From: Emmonsiellopsis sp. PD_33
Lineage: Eukaryota > Ascomycota > Eurotiomycetes > Onygenales > Ajellomycetaceae
Length of the DNA: 64,000 nt
Direction of reading: 5' to 3'
Assembly (NCBI GenBank): GCA_032988165.1
Contig: JANTQF010000023.1
Coordinates: forward strand, 1 to 64,000
Part shown: positions 45,750-57,503 of the stretch, one piece after another
Layout of the letters: each line of letters begins with the position of its first letter
How positions within the stretch are numbered: position 1 is the stretch's first letter
The notes under the pieces: model-generated
Databases searched by the model: none
Seen by the model: the letters and a program-made list of their open reading frames with translations, nothing else
What the model was told of the DNA's origin: nothing
Program-made: the position numbers and the translations under genes

Positions 45750-48700
45750 CTACCCGCCCGCAACCACCGCCAGGCCTTCATATATTTTCTTTTTTACCGC
45801 TAGAAAGCTTCCCTCGTCACGCCGCACAACCGACGGCCCAGGTAGGGCAGATTGCACAGCCCCTTCAATTTCAATTCTCCCTGTGCCCGATTTTCTCACG
45901 GCCACAAATCCATCTATTAGTAACGTTCCTTCGCCCCGAAACTCCGCCTTATGGCCCGAGGCTTGCATAAGTTTTCGGAGGTCGGCGAGCCTGAGATCAC
46001 CGACGTGAAGGGGTCGAGTCACAGATCCTGTCGCTGCAGCCATATTGGGAGGAAGAACGTCTAAGAGTGGGAAAACGTCTTTCCTTGGAATCAGCTGTTT
46101 CGATTTGTTTTCGACGGCATCTGAAGTTATCTCCTCTTCTTTTAGAACCTTTTGCTTCTTTTGAGATATATCTGTCGTATCATCCTCCAAATTTTCAGGG
46201 TCTGGTGCTCGTAGTTCCCCTGCGAGAGTGACAACACCTAAGCTCCTCACATTTTGCCATTTGAGGCGTTTAATTAAGGAACTGCTTAGCTTGACCATCC
46301 AGGCATTCGTGTCCACGCTGGCATCGACCGTCTCACCGAGGGTAGGTGTGAAGATGTCGATAAGGGACTCGACGGAGGATCCCAGTTCTGCTCCAGCCTT
46401 CACGGTGAGTAAATTCCGGCACTCAGCAGCAAGAGCCAATGTCTCTTCCTTCAGGCCGGCAGTTAAAATGAGCTTTCTGGGCTGAATAAGAGGAATGAGC
46501 ATTTCCAGACTGCGCTTATCGTGTAAACCAGAGAAGTCTACAAAAGCAATTCGTGCGTTCAGCTTGAACGTAGAGTGGGTAACAGTAGCCCGGGATGGTC
46601 CTTCGACTGATTGTTCCTCAGTTTCTTCCTCAGATGCACCCGAGTCATCCCCGCCATTAAGGTTTAGGGCATCGGAAAGAGGCAAATCTCCCTGTAAATC
46701 GCCAATAGCACCGGATGCTTGTCGTTTGTTTGGGGAGTTCAGAGGCTGCTTTCCATTGGCGCTGACATCCCCCCACTTTCGCTTCTGGCCATGTCTAACT
46801 TGGATACGACCATCTGGACCTCGCATTGTCTGCGTTTCGGCTTCCTCGCGCTCCTCGGCTCTGAGATATTCTTCTGGTCGTATAAATTCGCCGTATTCAT
46901 CGCCACGCTTTCTCGGAGCGACATATGGGAACATTCTTTCTCGGCCCTTTTTACCACGTACATCGTAATCGTGAACGTTCTTTCGTCGTAAAAGAATATT
47001 TATTCCCAAGTCTGCGTCGCTCAAACCGAGTTTGTTTCGATTGGCATGCGCAAGAGAAACCGAAAAGTTGAGCACTTTACCTTGTTGCTCAGAGTCGGAG
47101 TCTTCAGACGAGGATGAGCTAGAAGCATCATCGAGTGCGTCAGCTGAGGTTTCCAGCCCGGATTCTCCCCTTCCCTGGGCAGTATTTTGTAGCTGCCTCC
47201 GTGTCGCCAAATATTGCTGATAGAGTAAAAGACCATTGGGATCAAGGGGAGACTTTTCGATATCAACGATTGTCAACTCCCTTCCACCACTGTGAACTTG
47301 TTCCAGTGAGTCTCCATTCGAGGTTGTTTCTAAAGCCACCCCATCCTTCCGCTCTTCGTATATATCCCATATTTTACGGGCTAGCGAGGTTCTACCCTCA
47401 GTTGACTGCGAATCCGACGAAGCTGAAAATGACTCGGTTAGGATGACAAGATTCTCCGGTCCCTCCGCCATCTTCTGGAGGACATGTTTGGAATACCCCC
47501 AGTCAAGTGACGTGTCAGACGTAATGATCACTTGGGGCGTCTTGGAACCTAAAATCTTGTCTAGCTTGGCCTTCTGCTCCACGATTTTGAGGTGCCTAAA
47601 CATGAAAGGGCCGGAGGTCTTAGGGGCACCATCATTCCGTTTATCTTGAGCCGGCGCAGAAGCTGTCCTTGGATTCTGACCATCAGCTCGACCCTTCCCA
47701 CCGCCAGTAAGGGCATCGCCCCCATGTCCGGCCTCGAATTCACGAACAATCCCCTCATCCATCCACTCAAGCATACTTCGAGCAAGTCGCATTGTTCCGT
47801 GAGCTTTCTTTCCGGCCAGGTATAGGGCTGCGCCTTTTAATGGATCTTCTCCCTCGGCAGTTTCGGCAGATTCGCGCCACGCGTGCTCCAAAACATATGC
47901 CAGCTCAAGAACTCGGGCGCTTGTGTCCGTCGGTATCAAGACAGTTCCTCCCTTAGACATGCTACTACGAATCATATCTAACAGAAGGTCGTCCCGTTTT
48001 TTCCGGCCTCCAGCCAAAGTAAATTTGTCGCCACCCTTCGTGCTGCAAACCAGCGCCGTTGGCTTCCTGAGTTGTTCAACAACCTCTGCTCCGCTGGCAC
48101 CCGCGCCTCCGAACCAAGCAGCTCCGGCGACCACATTCTCTCTTGCTTGATTCCAATCAACAGCATATATAATTGATTCCATGCCATGTTGGATATGCCA
48201 TATAGTACCTCCAACTGTATGTCCAGCATTATAAGCGGTGAGGGTTAGGCCGTTGAGGGGCGGGGAGAAAGGGGATGGCAAGGGCTGATGTGGCTGAGAA
48301 TACTTTAGCGGGTGTATGAGCGAGAAGTATCGGGCGATCTCTTCCGTGGTTGGCGGTGGTAATAGTATTTGTGACGAACCACCATTCTCTGCGACTGTGA
48401 TATCCGATGTAGCTACTACTCCCGACGTTGACGAGGAATCTGCTACTGTTGTTTTCGGTAAAAAGGTTGCAGCAAGCGGCGCAGAGGAATAAAGGTCTTG
48501 TAGAAGAGTGCGGCCGAGGGCGATGACTGGGTTGGTAGCGTATATCGGAATTTGGGTAAAAAGGGGAAATGTTTTGCAGCAATGGGCAAAGGCGCCAATA
48601 TGCGAGGGGGTCGCATGCGTCAGAAGAATTACTGAAAGGGTCGGTATTTGTCTGGTTGGAAGAATAATATCATTAGTCTATGATGCCAAACCAGTACTAT

Positions 48701-48873
48701 TTGATGCACATGCGATGGGCTCACTTCTCCAGCTCCGCAAGAGCCGATGTGTCAAAACTCTCATCCCATCCAACGTCAACCAATATTTTCACTCCGCCAT
48801 CAAGCTCTAATATCGACTGAACGGCTTTCGAACCCGAAGACTGCGCTCCGAGCAAGGGTGTAAATGTGAACAT
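45750..48873 (-). CDS. cft2: Cleavage and polyadenylation factor subunit Cft2/CPSF100
   Basis: A subunit of the nuclear pre-mRNA 3'-end cleavage and polyadenylation complex, partner of the nuclease Ysh1/CPSF73. Two exons (48873-48725, 48651-45750) joined across a 73-nt intron with a CTAAT branch site give 1016 residues. The N-terminal metallo-beta-lactamase fold starts MFTFTPLLGAQSSGSKAVQS. The usual zinc-binding HxHxDH motif is replaced by H62-A-T-P-S-H67, as expected for this catalytically inactive paralogue. AYNAGHTVGGTIWHI, the beta-CASP domain (TVLIPTDTSARVLELAYVLE; VIITSDTSLDWGYSKHVLQKM) and a C-terminal CPSF100 region (LLIDGFVAVRKSGTGRIEIEGAV in part) follow. A long acidic Ser-rich insertion (around SSSSSEDSDSEQQGK) sits mid-protein. 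It is housekeeping and is followed downstream by the Pro/Gln-rich gene. Confidence 0.95.
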
Positions 48874-50363
48874 GGTGCCGACGAATGTCTAGGGCCAATG
48901 TCAAGGAGGCTTCGTTACGAGCGGCGCCGGTGATATAAAGGCACTTGTCAGGACACCCCGAAAGTTGGCGACGGACTATAAAGTGGAATTCAATTCACCC
49001 CAAGTCAACGGACGGGAGTAAGGGGAAGGTAATAATCAAGGTTGCGACATGGCTGCTGCCCAGAGCAAGGCTGCACTGACAGAAATACTTCTGAAGGGCA
49101 AAGTAACAGCTCTTGCGACGCACGACTGGCCGTGGGTTGTCGATTTAGAGGGATATGCGGCTGTCGTTGACTTGGTGATATTTCTTGGACCTGGTGAAGC
49201 CGACGCGGTTCTTTTCCTGGTGGAACGCGGATGGAGTGGTGTTTGTCATGTTTGTCTTCCAATGTCACGTGATGACTGTTTGCTTTGTTTGCATCTGGAC
49301 ATCATCCCTTCTCTCTGCTCACTCGAACTTCCCCTTGGACAACAGGACAAGGTCGTCGAAGTCCTTTTATGCCCTTTATGTTTATCGTCGATACAATGAT
49401 CCAGTGATATGTGGCAGGTGTTGCATTTCGGCATTGCCCAGATACCTGGGCAGCGAGAAATATAAACCAATATTGTGATTGGCACGAATATCACCCTTGT
49501 TGACTATCGGACGAATGCTATGAGGAGTGCTATGGTCTTCTTCATCAAAGAAATACGAGATGGAAAAGCCGCCATTTGATATTTGGCATCAGGTACCCCT
49601 GCATCCCCAAGCCTTGTGAGGCGCGGTGTTTTTGATTGCTCTCTTTGTTAAAGCCTTATCGCATTTTGCTCTTCGACTGAACCAAGTGCAATTTAAAGTT
49701 CGCAAGATTTACGCTTTCGAAAATCTCCGATTCATCAAACCGCCCCTGGCAACCCCCCCTCAAGAATACTTTTGAATGATGCTTCAGTTGGCAGAGTATG
49801 AAACTCAATTTTACCACACCGCGCACAGCATCCATGTGCCATTCTATGGAACTATATCCCAAAGGCAGCCTTGATCCGTATGTGTGCTGAATATACGAAG
49901 CAGAATTTTGATTTATCCATATGCGTTTAACATATGCGATTGTCAAAAAGCTACTTTCGAGGAGTTGTGATCTCGGAATTTACAAAATCGGGGAGGGTTG
50001 CTTCAAAATTAAGCTTTTCGGGCCGGGCCGAGACTGCCCACCACGCTAACCTAATATAGTCAAGTCCTGAGGTCGGGACAACCTCACCTGTTAATAGTTA
50101 TCCCACGATCCTCGACATGGAGGATGGGGATACTGTTGGCTCTCTAATTTCATTTGTGATTTTCAATTTACCGCTTCAACTAACTAATTGCACAGCTCAA
50201 CTTCACAATAACTCGCACCTGAGCAGAAAACAGAGCTACATCATGTACGATCAATAGCCAAACACCGAATTCCATTCCGCTCTTTGCAAGCCTAACTTAA
50301 CAAAAATATACCTCCATACTCGTTTAACCCGCCAATTCCAAAGTCAAGTCTCTGTTTATTTAC
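48874..50363. other. Intergenic region upstream of cft2
   Basis: It contains the cft2 promoter and the 3' region of the next minus-strand gene. A plus-strand frame from an ATG at 49049 (116 codons, good ACATGG context) starts MAAAQSKAALTEILLKG but resembles no known family and ends in Cys/Leu-rich sequence. I leave it as possible but unsupported. Confidence 0.45.
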
Positions 50364-52115
50364 CTAGCTTGCCGGCTCCTCTCCCTCGTTCCCAGGCCGC
50401 CTGCTCGCTCTCTTTGGCATGACCCGCTTCATATTCGGTTTCCTCCTTGGTGGTAACGGCGAGGGAGAGGCCGAGGGCTGCTCTTCGTCATTGTCACCGT
50501 CCTGATTCTCCTCCCTATTGCCTTTGTCTTCTCCATTGCTGTAGCTATTACTGTCAGTATGAGGCTCCCGCTTAACCACCGTCTCCGACATATTCGACTG
50601 CGCCGTTCCTCTCCTCGTCGCGGCGCGGGACGTGGCTGCCCTACTAGGGCGGAGAATTCTTGCTGTCGCAGCGACCGCAGCCCTTCGTCTTCCCCGGGTT
50701 GCTGGTGGTGGTCCGTCCCCGGACGGCCCTGATCCCCCTTCGCTCTGCTCCACTACCCCTTCAACATCTTCCTCGATAGATTGCAGCGGGATATCCTGCG
50801 GCAGCAACGCTCTGGGCCTGGGCCCGGGCCTGCGCTGACGAGCAGGGGGCTCGACTATGATGGCATCAGTTTCTCGTCTACCCGGCCTTGAGAGACATGG
50901 GTGGGGAGGTAGGGCTATAGATAGACGTCCTCTGCTGAGACTTAAGCCAATCTTGCCTGCCCAAGTTCGTATCCTAATTGGCGGGATACTGATTTCGTTG
51001 GGTGGGAAGGCCTTTTGTAGGCGCGTTCGTCCGAACCGTTTGCCGACTTTTGACCGCATCGGGTCTGGTGGGTTTCGGAGGGGTTGCTGGGGTTGTTGAG
51101 GGGTCGGGTTGGTATTGTTATCCCCTCCCTGCTGTTGTTGCTCATTTCCTCGAGCTGGAGGCACCTGTTGGCCAGCCGCCGCCTTATCACCGCCGTCGCA
51201 TGTGCTCCCTTGTGCTGTGATTGCACTTATCTCTTTGGGAGGTTCTACAAATAATAAATCAGCAGAAGGAACAAACTCTGGCCCCCAAAAGTAGTTATAT
51301 CGTGCACAGGGCCCCAACATCCATTGGACAAAGCAAAAACAAACACTAAAAAACTCACCTGGGCTCTTCGCCAACAGCTCTGCCGCCTCATTCGCAATCT
51401 CCAACTCCTCCGGGGTGGGTTCTCCAATGCCAGCCATAAAACCCTCGTCTCCCCCCTCGGCACCGATAATATCATCCGCAGTGCAGTCTTGGTTGTCCTC
51501 CTCCTCCCGAGCAGCAGCAAAAGCCTCGACTGCCGGCGTCTCCCCCATCACAACCTCAAAAAAGCCCCGACTAGGCGTATTCACCGGACCATCAGTCTTC
51601 TCTCCACTCGCTGTCGCATCTCCCGTCTTCCCAGCCGTTTGCTCCCCACTATCCACCTGCTGCGTCTGAAGAACAAACTCCACCACCTCCCGCCCCTCCT
51701 TCTCCTTCCGCTTTCCCTCCCACTCCCTAGTCACCCCTTCAGCACACCCCCTCACAGCAACGCCGCCGGGCAAATCAGCCGGCACCCCACTCTCCCTCGT
51801 CTTGCAAATCTCCTCGTACAACCGCGGATCATGTATCGAAGTCTCGGTCACCAGCGTGCTGGGTGCGCATATCTCGAAGTGCGAGCGAGGTACATCGCCT
51901 AGCTCGTTGAGCCGGGGGAGCTTATTGGGGTAGTCATTGGTAGGTTGGTTGGCGGGGGAGGGGAGGGGGCGTTTGGTGCCTGCGATAGACAGTGGGAAAG
52001 CAGAGGCAGATGGAGGAGGGTTATGCGGACAGGACTTGACTTGCTGCTCCCGCTGCTGGGAGATATCCTGTCCCTCGCTTTTTTCGCCATGGGTGATAAG
52101 ATCTGGAGGCTGCAT
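50364..52115 (-). CDS. Unrecognised low-complexity, probably nuclear protein
   Basis: I do not recognise the family. Proposed exons 52115-51359 and 51244-50364 give 545 residues. The 114-nt intron starts GTGAGT and ends TTGTAG; it is a multiple of three without a stop, so the frame runs through. The protein is charged and mostly disordered. It has KRPLPSP near the N terminus, a region TETSIHDPRLYEEICKTRES that looks folded, an acidic middle (GEPTPEELEIANEAAELLA), a Gln/Pro-rich run, and a C-terminal Arg/Ala-rich part ending with basic RRKPNMKRVMPKRASRR, a likely nuclear localisation signal. The start is uncertain: the frame stays open upstream to 52730 and includes two runs of glutamates encoded by GAA/GAG repeats, which may or may not be translated. 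Confidence 0.65.
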   Translation of the reverse strand: MQPPDLITHGEKSEGQDISQQREQQVKSCPHNPPPSASAFPLSIAGTKRPLPSPANQPTNDYPNKLPRLNELGDVPRSHFEICAPSTLVTETSIHDPRLYEEICKTRESGVPADLPGGVAVRGCAEGVTREWEGKRKEKEGREVVEFVLQTQQVDSGEQTAGKTGDATASGEKTDGPVNTPSRGFFEVVMGETPAVEAFAAAREEEDNQDCTADDIIGAEGGDEGFMAGIGEPTPEELEIANEAAELLAKSPGEFFSVCFCFVQWMLGPCARYNYFWGPEFVPSADLLFVEPPKEISAITAQGSTCDGGDKAAAGQQVPPARGNEQQQQGGDNNTNPTPQQPQQPLRNPPDPMRSKVGKRFGRTRLQKAFPPNEISIPPIRIRTWAGKIGLSLSRGRLSIALPPHPCLSRPGRRETDAIIVEPPARQRRPGPRPRALLPQDIPLQSIEEDVEGVVEQSEGGSGPSGDGPPPATRGRRRAAVAATARILRPSRAATSRAATRRGTAQSNMSETVVKREPHTDSNSYSNGEDKGNREENQDGDNDEEQPSASPSPLPPRRKPNMKRVMPKRASRRPGNEGEEPAS

Positions 52116-55100
52116 ATCGTCTTCCCAGCGCCCCTTTTCTCTCTCCTTTTCCTTTTCCTCTTCCTCTTCTTCTTCCTCGTTTTCCTGTTTCCGATACCGG
52201 TCCTGGTGCTGCTGTTCTTGTCCTTGCGTGGGACTCAGCCAGGCAGACCAGCGGGAGAGGAGTTGGTGAGCCAGCTCAGCAGATTTTCTCCCCGCTTCTT
52301 CTTCTTCTTCTTCTTCTTCTTCTTCTCCTCCTGTTGTCGTTCTAGTATTTCCTGCTTCTGTGATGATTTCTTTAAAAGGTGGAAGTCCCGTTCCGTCGCG
52401 AGAGTGCAAGTGGGATCGAGTATAAATATTCCAAATCCCCTTCCGCAAGAAAGAACTCCAATATCCGCTGAAGCTTCCGCTTGATAGATAAATAGGTAGA
52501 GTAGGGTAGGGAGATGGGTAGATGGGTGATATCTTTAATCGATCACAACGCACCCACACTTTAGAAAAGCAGTAACCGCACGTACTGATAATTTCCTCAG
52601 AAGTAAGTAAGTAAAAAAAAAAAGAGCCTGGCAAGAAAAACACAGCACAAGCTAAGCTATCCAGACTGAATGGCAGAGAAGAGAAGGGCAGAAGAAGCAA
52701 AGAGTTCAATCCAGGGAAAGGGGGGGGCACCTGTTCCTGAAATATAAAACACTCTCAAACAAAACACCCACACACAAACAGGCCGTCTAAACGGTGGAAG
52801 AACAAAGATTCAGGACTAGGAATAATGAAATGGTCTGGGTTTGGGGGGTGGTGGGGGGGGGTTCTTGGTTCATTTGTTGCCCTCCTCTTCTATTCTATTC
52901 TTTTCCCTTGCTTTCGCGTAGTATCCATCACCTTCGCACTCCTATATAGTTATTCCCAGGGCTCCAACTCGGACAAGATCATTGTTCGCATACTACTAGT
53001 ATTTATGTCCTGATTCGATCATGGTAGCCATTCAGCCACGGACTCGAAAATGCAATAAAAAAGATATGAAAGGAAAGGGAAATAAGAGAATACCATTTTT
53101 TTTTAAAATAGCTAGTTAAGTTACTAGGCAGGTTGATTACCAGTACCTTTTGGCCCCTCACTCGCTTTCACTTCCTTTTGATCCTACCAAAATACGAATA
53201 AGGAAACCCAACCCAACCCCGCTAGACAAAATAATAAATCACGGGATGGAGGGGAGGTAGAAAACGCGAGAAAGACACAGGGAGAGGCAGCAGGGCAGGG
53301 GAGTAAAAAAGAAATCATTAGACAAACAGTGGGGACGTAGAAGGAAGATAATGAACTATACCCCCCCCCCAAAATCCACCAAACAAAAAAAGATGAAAAA
53401 GAAAGGGTGGATTAAGAAATGAAAAAGAAAAACAGATTTAGAAACACGAAGAAAGAATATAAGATAATGGGCAAGTTTCAAAGACTGGAACTTTGAATAC
53501 AATGTAATTCTTTATGCCTCTGTCTCTTCCATTTTTTTTCTTTATCCCTGAAACTGCTCCATGATCTGTCTTTCTCTCTCTCTCTCTCTCTCTTTTTTCT
53601 TCAAATCTACCCAATCCATTCGACAACTGCCATCTACTACAGATACAGACACGAAAAAGGTGACGACTCCACCGGCCACATGCAAATCTACTAGTTATTT
53701 ATCCCCATTCATCTCTCTCTACCCTGTAAATAAAACATCCAATCAACTAATTTTGCTCCTAACATCTGCCCTCCTCACCATGGGCGACAGCAGCAAAAAG
53801 CACTAGGTAGAAGATAAATGCGTATAAAATAAGCCTAGTCAATTTTACATCGCTGTCATATTTCTTGTATATATAAACCTATTGCCTATTGCCTAATGCC
53901 TATACTTCCATATTATGTATGCTACCTAGCTAACCCCTCCTATTATTTATTTGCCCTATTTCGTTATTCATGAGAGATTGATTGCCATTAACACAGATCA
54001 AAAAGGAAAAGAAAGAAAGGAGAAAGAAAAGGGGGAAAGAAAGGAGAGAAAGAAACTGAGGAGAGAGGTGTGAGGAAGCATGCATAAGATAGCATACAGT
54101 GAAGTCAAAAAAAGAAAAGACAAGAATAGATCGTAGATGGAGGGAAGACAATTCTGCACAGAAATACAGGAATATATATAATAATGGTGACAGGGAAGAG
54201 TAGAGTGTTGAAGTTGATGGATGGAGTTGAAATAAGCCAGTTTGAACACGAATTTGGGATCATAGATAAGTATGGAAAATAGTCAAATTTCCAAAAAGAG
54301 AAAAAAAGGTTAGGAATATCGAAGAATGTGGTAAATAAAAGAACGTATATAGTATGGTTGCCACGAAGGGGAAAGAAGAGAAAACCATAAGTCATAAAAG
54401 ACACATGAATGGCCTTTCCAATGCATACTTTGATCATTTGTTCGTGCAGTCGTTGCAAAACGTAAACGTATAACATAAACATAAAACATGAGGTGGTGGA
54501 TGGCCAACAGGAAAAGGAAGGGGAGAGGGGGGTAAGTACATAGAATAACGGAAAGGGTCAAAGAAAAATACAAAGAGAAGAAAAGAGTACCAGTCTTTGG
54601 CATGCAGGACAAAATGTAGACATGTTTGCTGATCTTTGAACACTCCACCAGGGACCGCATACCTGCTTCAAAAAACCAGGCAATATTGTCGTATATACCC
54701 AGTATAGTAGACCCGCAATCCCATGTCCAAAAGGGGCGAAAGGAGAAAAGTGAGGGGAAAAGAAACCAATAGCGAAAGTCGCACCACGAGAGAAAGATAG
54801 GAAAGGGTATCTCAGAAATGAAAATACCGGTTCGACGATGGAACATGCCCTCATATTCTCAAAAGGGCCACAAAAGGCGGAAAATAGGCAAGTGCGTCCG
54901 AGCATCATGATACTATTCCGCATCCCAAGCAAAAAGGAAAAGAGAGAAAACAAAACAAGGAAGAAAAAGAATGCCTCCCTCTGTATATGTATATATGATT
55001 CGTCAAGTCGTAAGGTTCGTTGTCGTGTATAACAAGTAGATAAGTGGGAGTTCCCTATCTTAGAGGGAGAAATGCCCCGAGGATCCGCCCAGAATGCGGG

Positions 55101-55233
55101 AAAGGCCGTGAGTGGGAGGCAAGTAGACATAGATGCTATCCCTAGCTGAAGCGCCATTATTTTGCGCAATGTGGTAATGCATAAAATATATATACTGAAG
55201 GCAAAAAAAGGCAGCTCGTCAGAGGGCGGGGCT
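52116..55233. other. Intergenic region with simple repeats
   Basis: It lies between the low-complexity protein gene and the C2H2 factor gene, both on the minus strand. It contains TTC/GAA tracts near 52.3 kb, a T-rich run near 53.10 kb and a CT microsatellite at 53573-53592. Overlapping minus-strand frames at 53.9-55.2 kb are Phe/Leu/Ser-rich translations of purine-rich DNA, not genes. The right part is the 3' region of the C2H2 gene. Confidence 0.5.
53573..53592. repeat. (CT)n microsatellite
   Basis: Ten alternating CT units in intergenic DNA, followed by a T run. Confidence 0.9.
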
Positions 55234-57503
55234 TCAAAAGAATTTGCCAGCCTTGTCTTCACTCGTGGCAACTGCCACAAGAGCCTCTAGACGCGCCATT
55301 CCACCGGCAGGATGGCTAGGGTTGCCTGAATAAAAGGGAGATCGGGGTTCTGGATTTGGGCGCATCGAGTATGCATTATTCTGAGGCTGTGGCGCACAAA
55401 CCTATCGCAGTTAGTAAATCCGTTTAACAGACACGCAGAAGGAACGAGCAATGAACAGGGCTTACATTATTGGAGGCTTCGGTCTGTGCATGAGAATGGT
55501 GCCCTTCAATATCCCCATGGCTTGGGACAATCGCAGGATGGTATTCAGGAGCCGACGCCGAGGGGGTCGCTACACCTTCGCTACTGCTCGAATCCTCAGG
55601 CGACATGTGGGCAGGATGGCTAGTTGGAGTGGTAGTAGCCAGCGGCCCATTATACCACCCATGCCTCTTATTCTGAGTAGGGGTCGTAGGCCCTGTCGAG
55701 CTTGGGCCGGCAGGCTGTTCGTGGGGATGAGTCCGAGGAATCTCTTGTGGAGGAGGGTGTTGCTGGGGTTGCTGCTGGAAAGATCCAAATGGACGGGACC
55801 CAATACTCTGCAGTTCCCCGATTGTCTGCTGACTCCATTGTGACGCATCTTTACCCGACGAGGAATTCCCACGGATATCAAGCTTGGTCAGATTCCGATG
55901 GAGAGACATGTCAAATGAAACATGGCCCCTACGGTGCCCAGGCCCAGAGATAGGAGGGGCAGGTCGGGCAGTAGGCGCTTGAGAACCGAATCCAGGAGCG
56001 AACGCGGGACCGGGGCCAGACGTTGGTGGTTGGCTACCCGTAGAATCAACTTGCATCGGTGTAGGTTCACGCCTTGGTGGTGCAGAAGGGCGACCCTGGA
56101 CTTGGTCAAAACTCTCAATTCCAGGCAGGCGGGGAGGCGCATTCTGCGCAGGCGGAGCATTCGATCCAAACGCTGGTTCAGGCCTATCGGCAGACTGATT
56201 AAACCAAAGGCCACTAGTCGCGGGACGATTGAAACCCTGTGTAGATGGATGCCATGTCCGCCTACGCCAATCCGCCTCCGCAGCAGACTCGTCTTGAGGC
56301 GTGTGCGCAGTGGTGGGACTGCCGAACATGCTTCCGTTATTAGAAAACGACGAATTCGACGGGGCCAAAGGTCTTGGGAAAGGAGGAGGATATGAGCTAG
56401 CAGGTTCAAACGGTCGGGTACCGGAGGGAACCGACAAGCGACGTGCGTGGCCCCTTTCGTCCCAAAATCCTGGATTCGACGATGCGGGTGACCCATAATA
56501 AGTAGCAGACGTAGGCGTAAACAAGGCGCTACCTGGCGAATGGCCAGAAAATCCATGCATTTGGCCCGGGGGGGTTCTCGGGGGGGAGTTCATGGTCTCG
56601 AGTGTTAATCTGGCTCGTGCGCTGCCGTCATCGGCCATCATCAAGGGAGGGGGACGACGACGGATTTCCTGAGTTTGGCTAAAGGTGGACACGGTTGATG
56701 CAATGCTCGACGTTGATAGATTTCGGCTGTGGCCCCGGCCATGTCCTCCTTGACTACCGCCGGTACCCGCACGCGCTCGTCCCTGTGGTCTCACACGGTC
56801 AGTTCGAATTTGACGTTGGAATCGAGTCCCAGTAGCAGCAAGGGAGTCTCCAGGGATGTCTTCGTTTACATGAACTGTCTGGGCATGCTGTCGCAAATTA
56901 TCTAGACGTGAAAATCGACGCGAGCAGTGGCATTGAAAGGGACGTTCTCCAGTATGTTTTCTACATCACGTATTAGTGATATTCTTCGGAATGAGCGCGA
57001 GACGGCAAACCATACCTTATATGGCGAGCTAAATGTTCGCTTCTCGTAAAGCTCAATTGGCACGGCGGGAAATCTGTACAAAAAAACCTCTGTCCTTTCT
57101 TCTTCTTCGACGGGGGCGCAGCGTCCCCCATATCAGTATCATTATCAGAACCCTCGTGATCCCCTTCAGAGTCGGCGACAGGGTTTTCTTCGGGTACGGA
57201 AGACTGGACGGAAGAACCTTCTCGACTATGTGTAGCTGGAGGGCTGCCCGTTGACGTTGTATTAGAAGCCGTCGGGCTGTGATTAGATCGTTTCTCGGAT
57301 TCCGCGCTAACCGTTCCATATCCACTATCTCTTTCATGATCTGTTGATGTATGAGGCGAAGAAGGCGGCAGCGGACCGCCCTGCTGTGGTATTCTCGAGG
57401 GATCACCGTGAGGTGTCGTGGAGCTGGAGCTCCCAGTTGCGGCACCGTCAATCATTCTGCCTATCGAAGTCGGAACCGAATTCACTGGAAGGAAGGCGGG
57501 CAT
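55234..57503 (-). CDS. C2H2 zinc-finger transcription factor
   Basis: A nuclear regulator with a tandem pair of C2H2 fingers of the Usv1/Rgm1/Rsv2-like type. Three exons (57503-57016, 56960-55466, 55401-55234) give 716 residues; introns are 55 and 64 nt with CTAAT and CTAAC branch sites. The first intron splits finger 1 after RHIR. Finger 1 is C142-x5-C148-x12-H161-x3-H165; finger 2 is C173-x1-C175-x12-H188-x4-H193. The linker is HTGERPF. Both Cys spacings depart from the usual x2-4 but match what I know of this fungal subgroup. A basic KKKK stretch before finger 1 is a likely nuclear signal. The rest is Ser/Pro/Gln-rich and probably carries activation or repression regions. The C terminus GGMARLEALVAVATSEDK looks conserved. 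It is preceded by a long intergenic region, as often seen for regulators. Confidence 0.9.

Noticed and set aside
45688..48150. Many plus-strand frames across cft2
   Set aside because: Antisense shadows of a long, confidently identified coding exon.
49049..49399. Plus-strand 116-codon frame with a good start context upstream of cft2
   Set aside because: No family resemblance; the second half is Cys/Leu-rich and unconvincing, so it is left as possible only.
51324..51902. Plus-strand 192-codon frame
   Set aside because: It is antisense to the low-complexity protein gene and lies across its intron.
54105..55280. Overlapping Phe/Leu/Ser-rich minus-strand frames
   Set aside because: Three overlapping frames all open because the plus strand is purine-rich; none has a motif or membrane-protein pattern.
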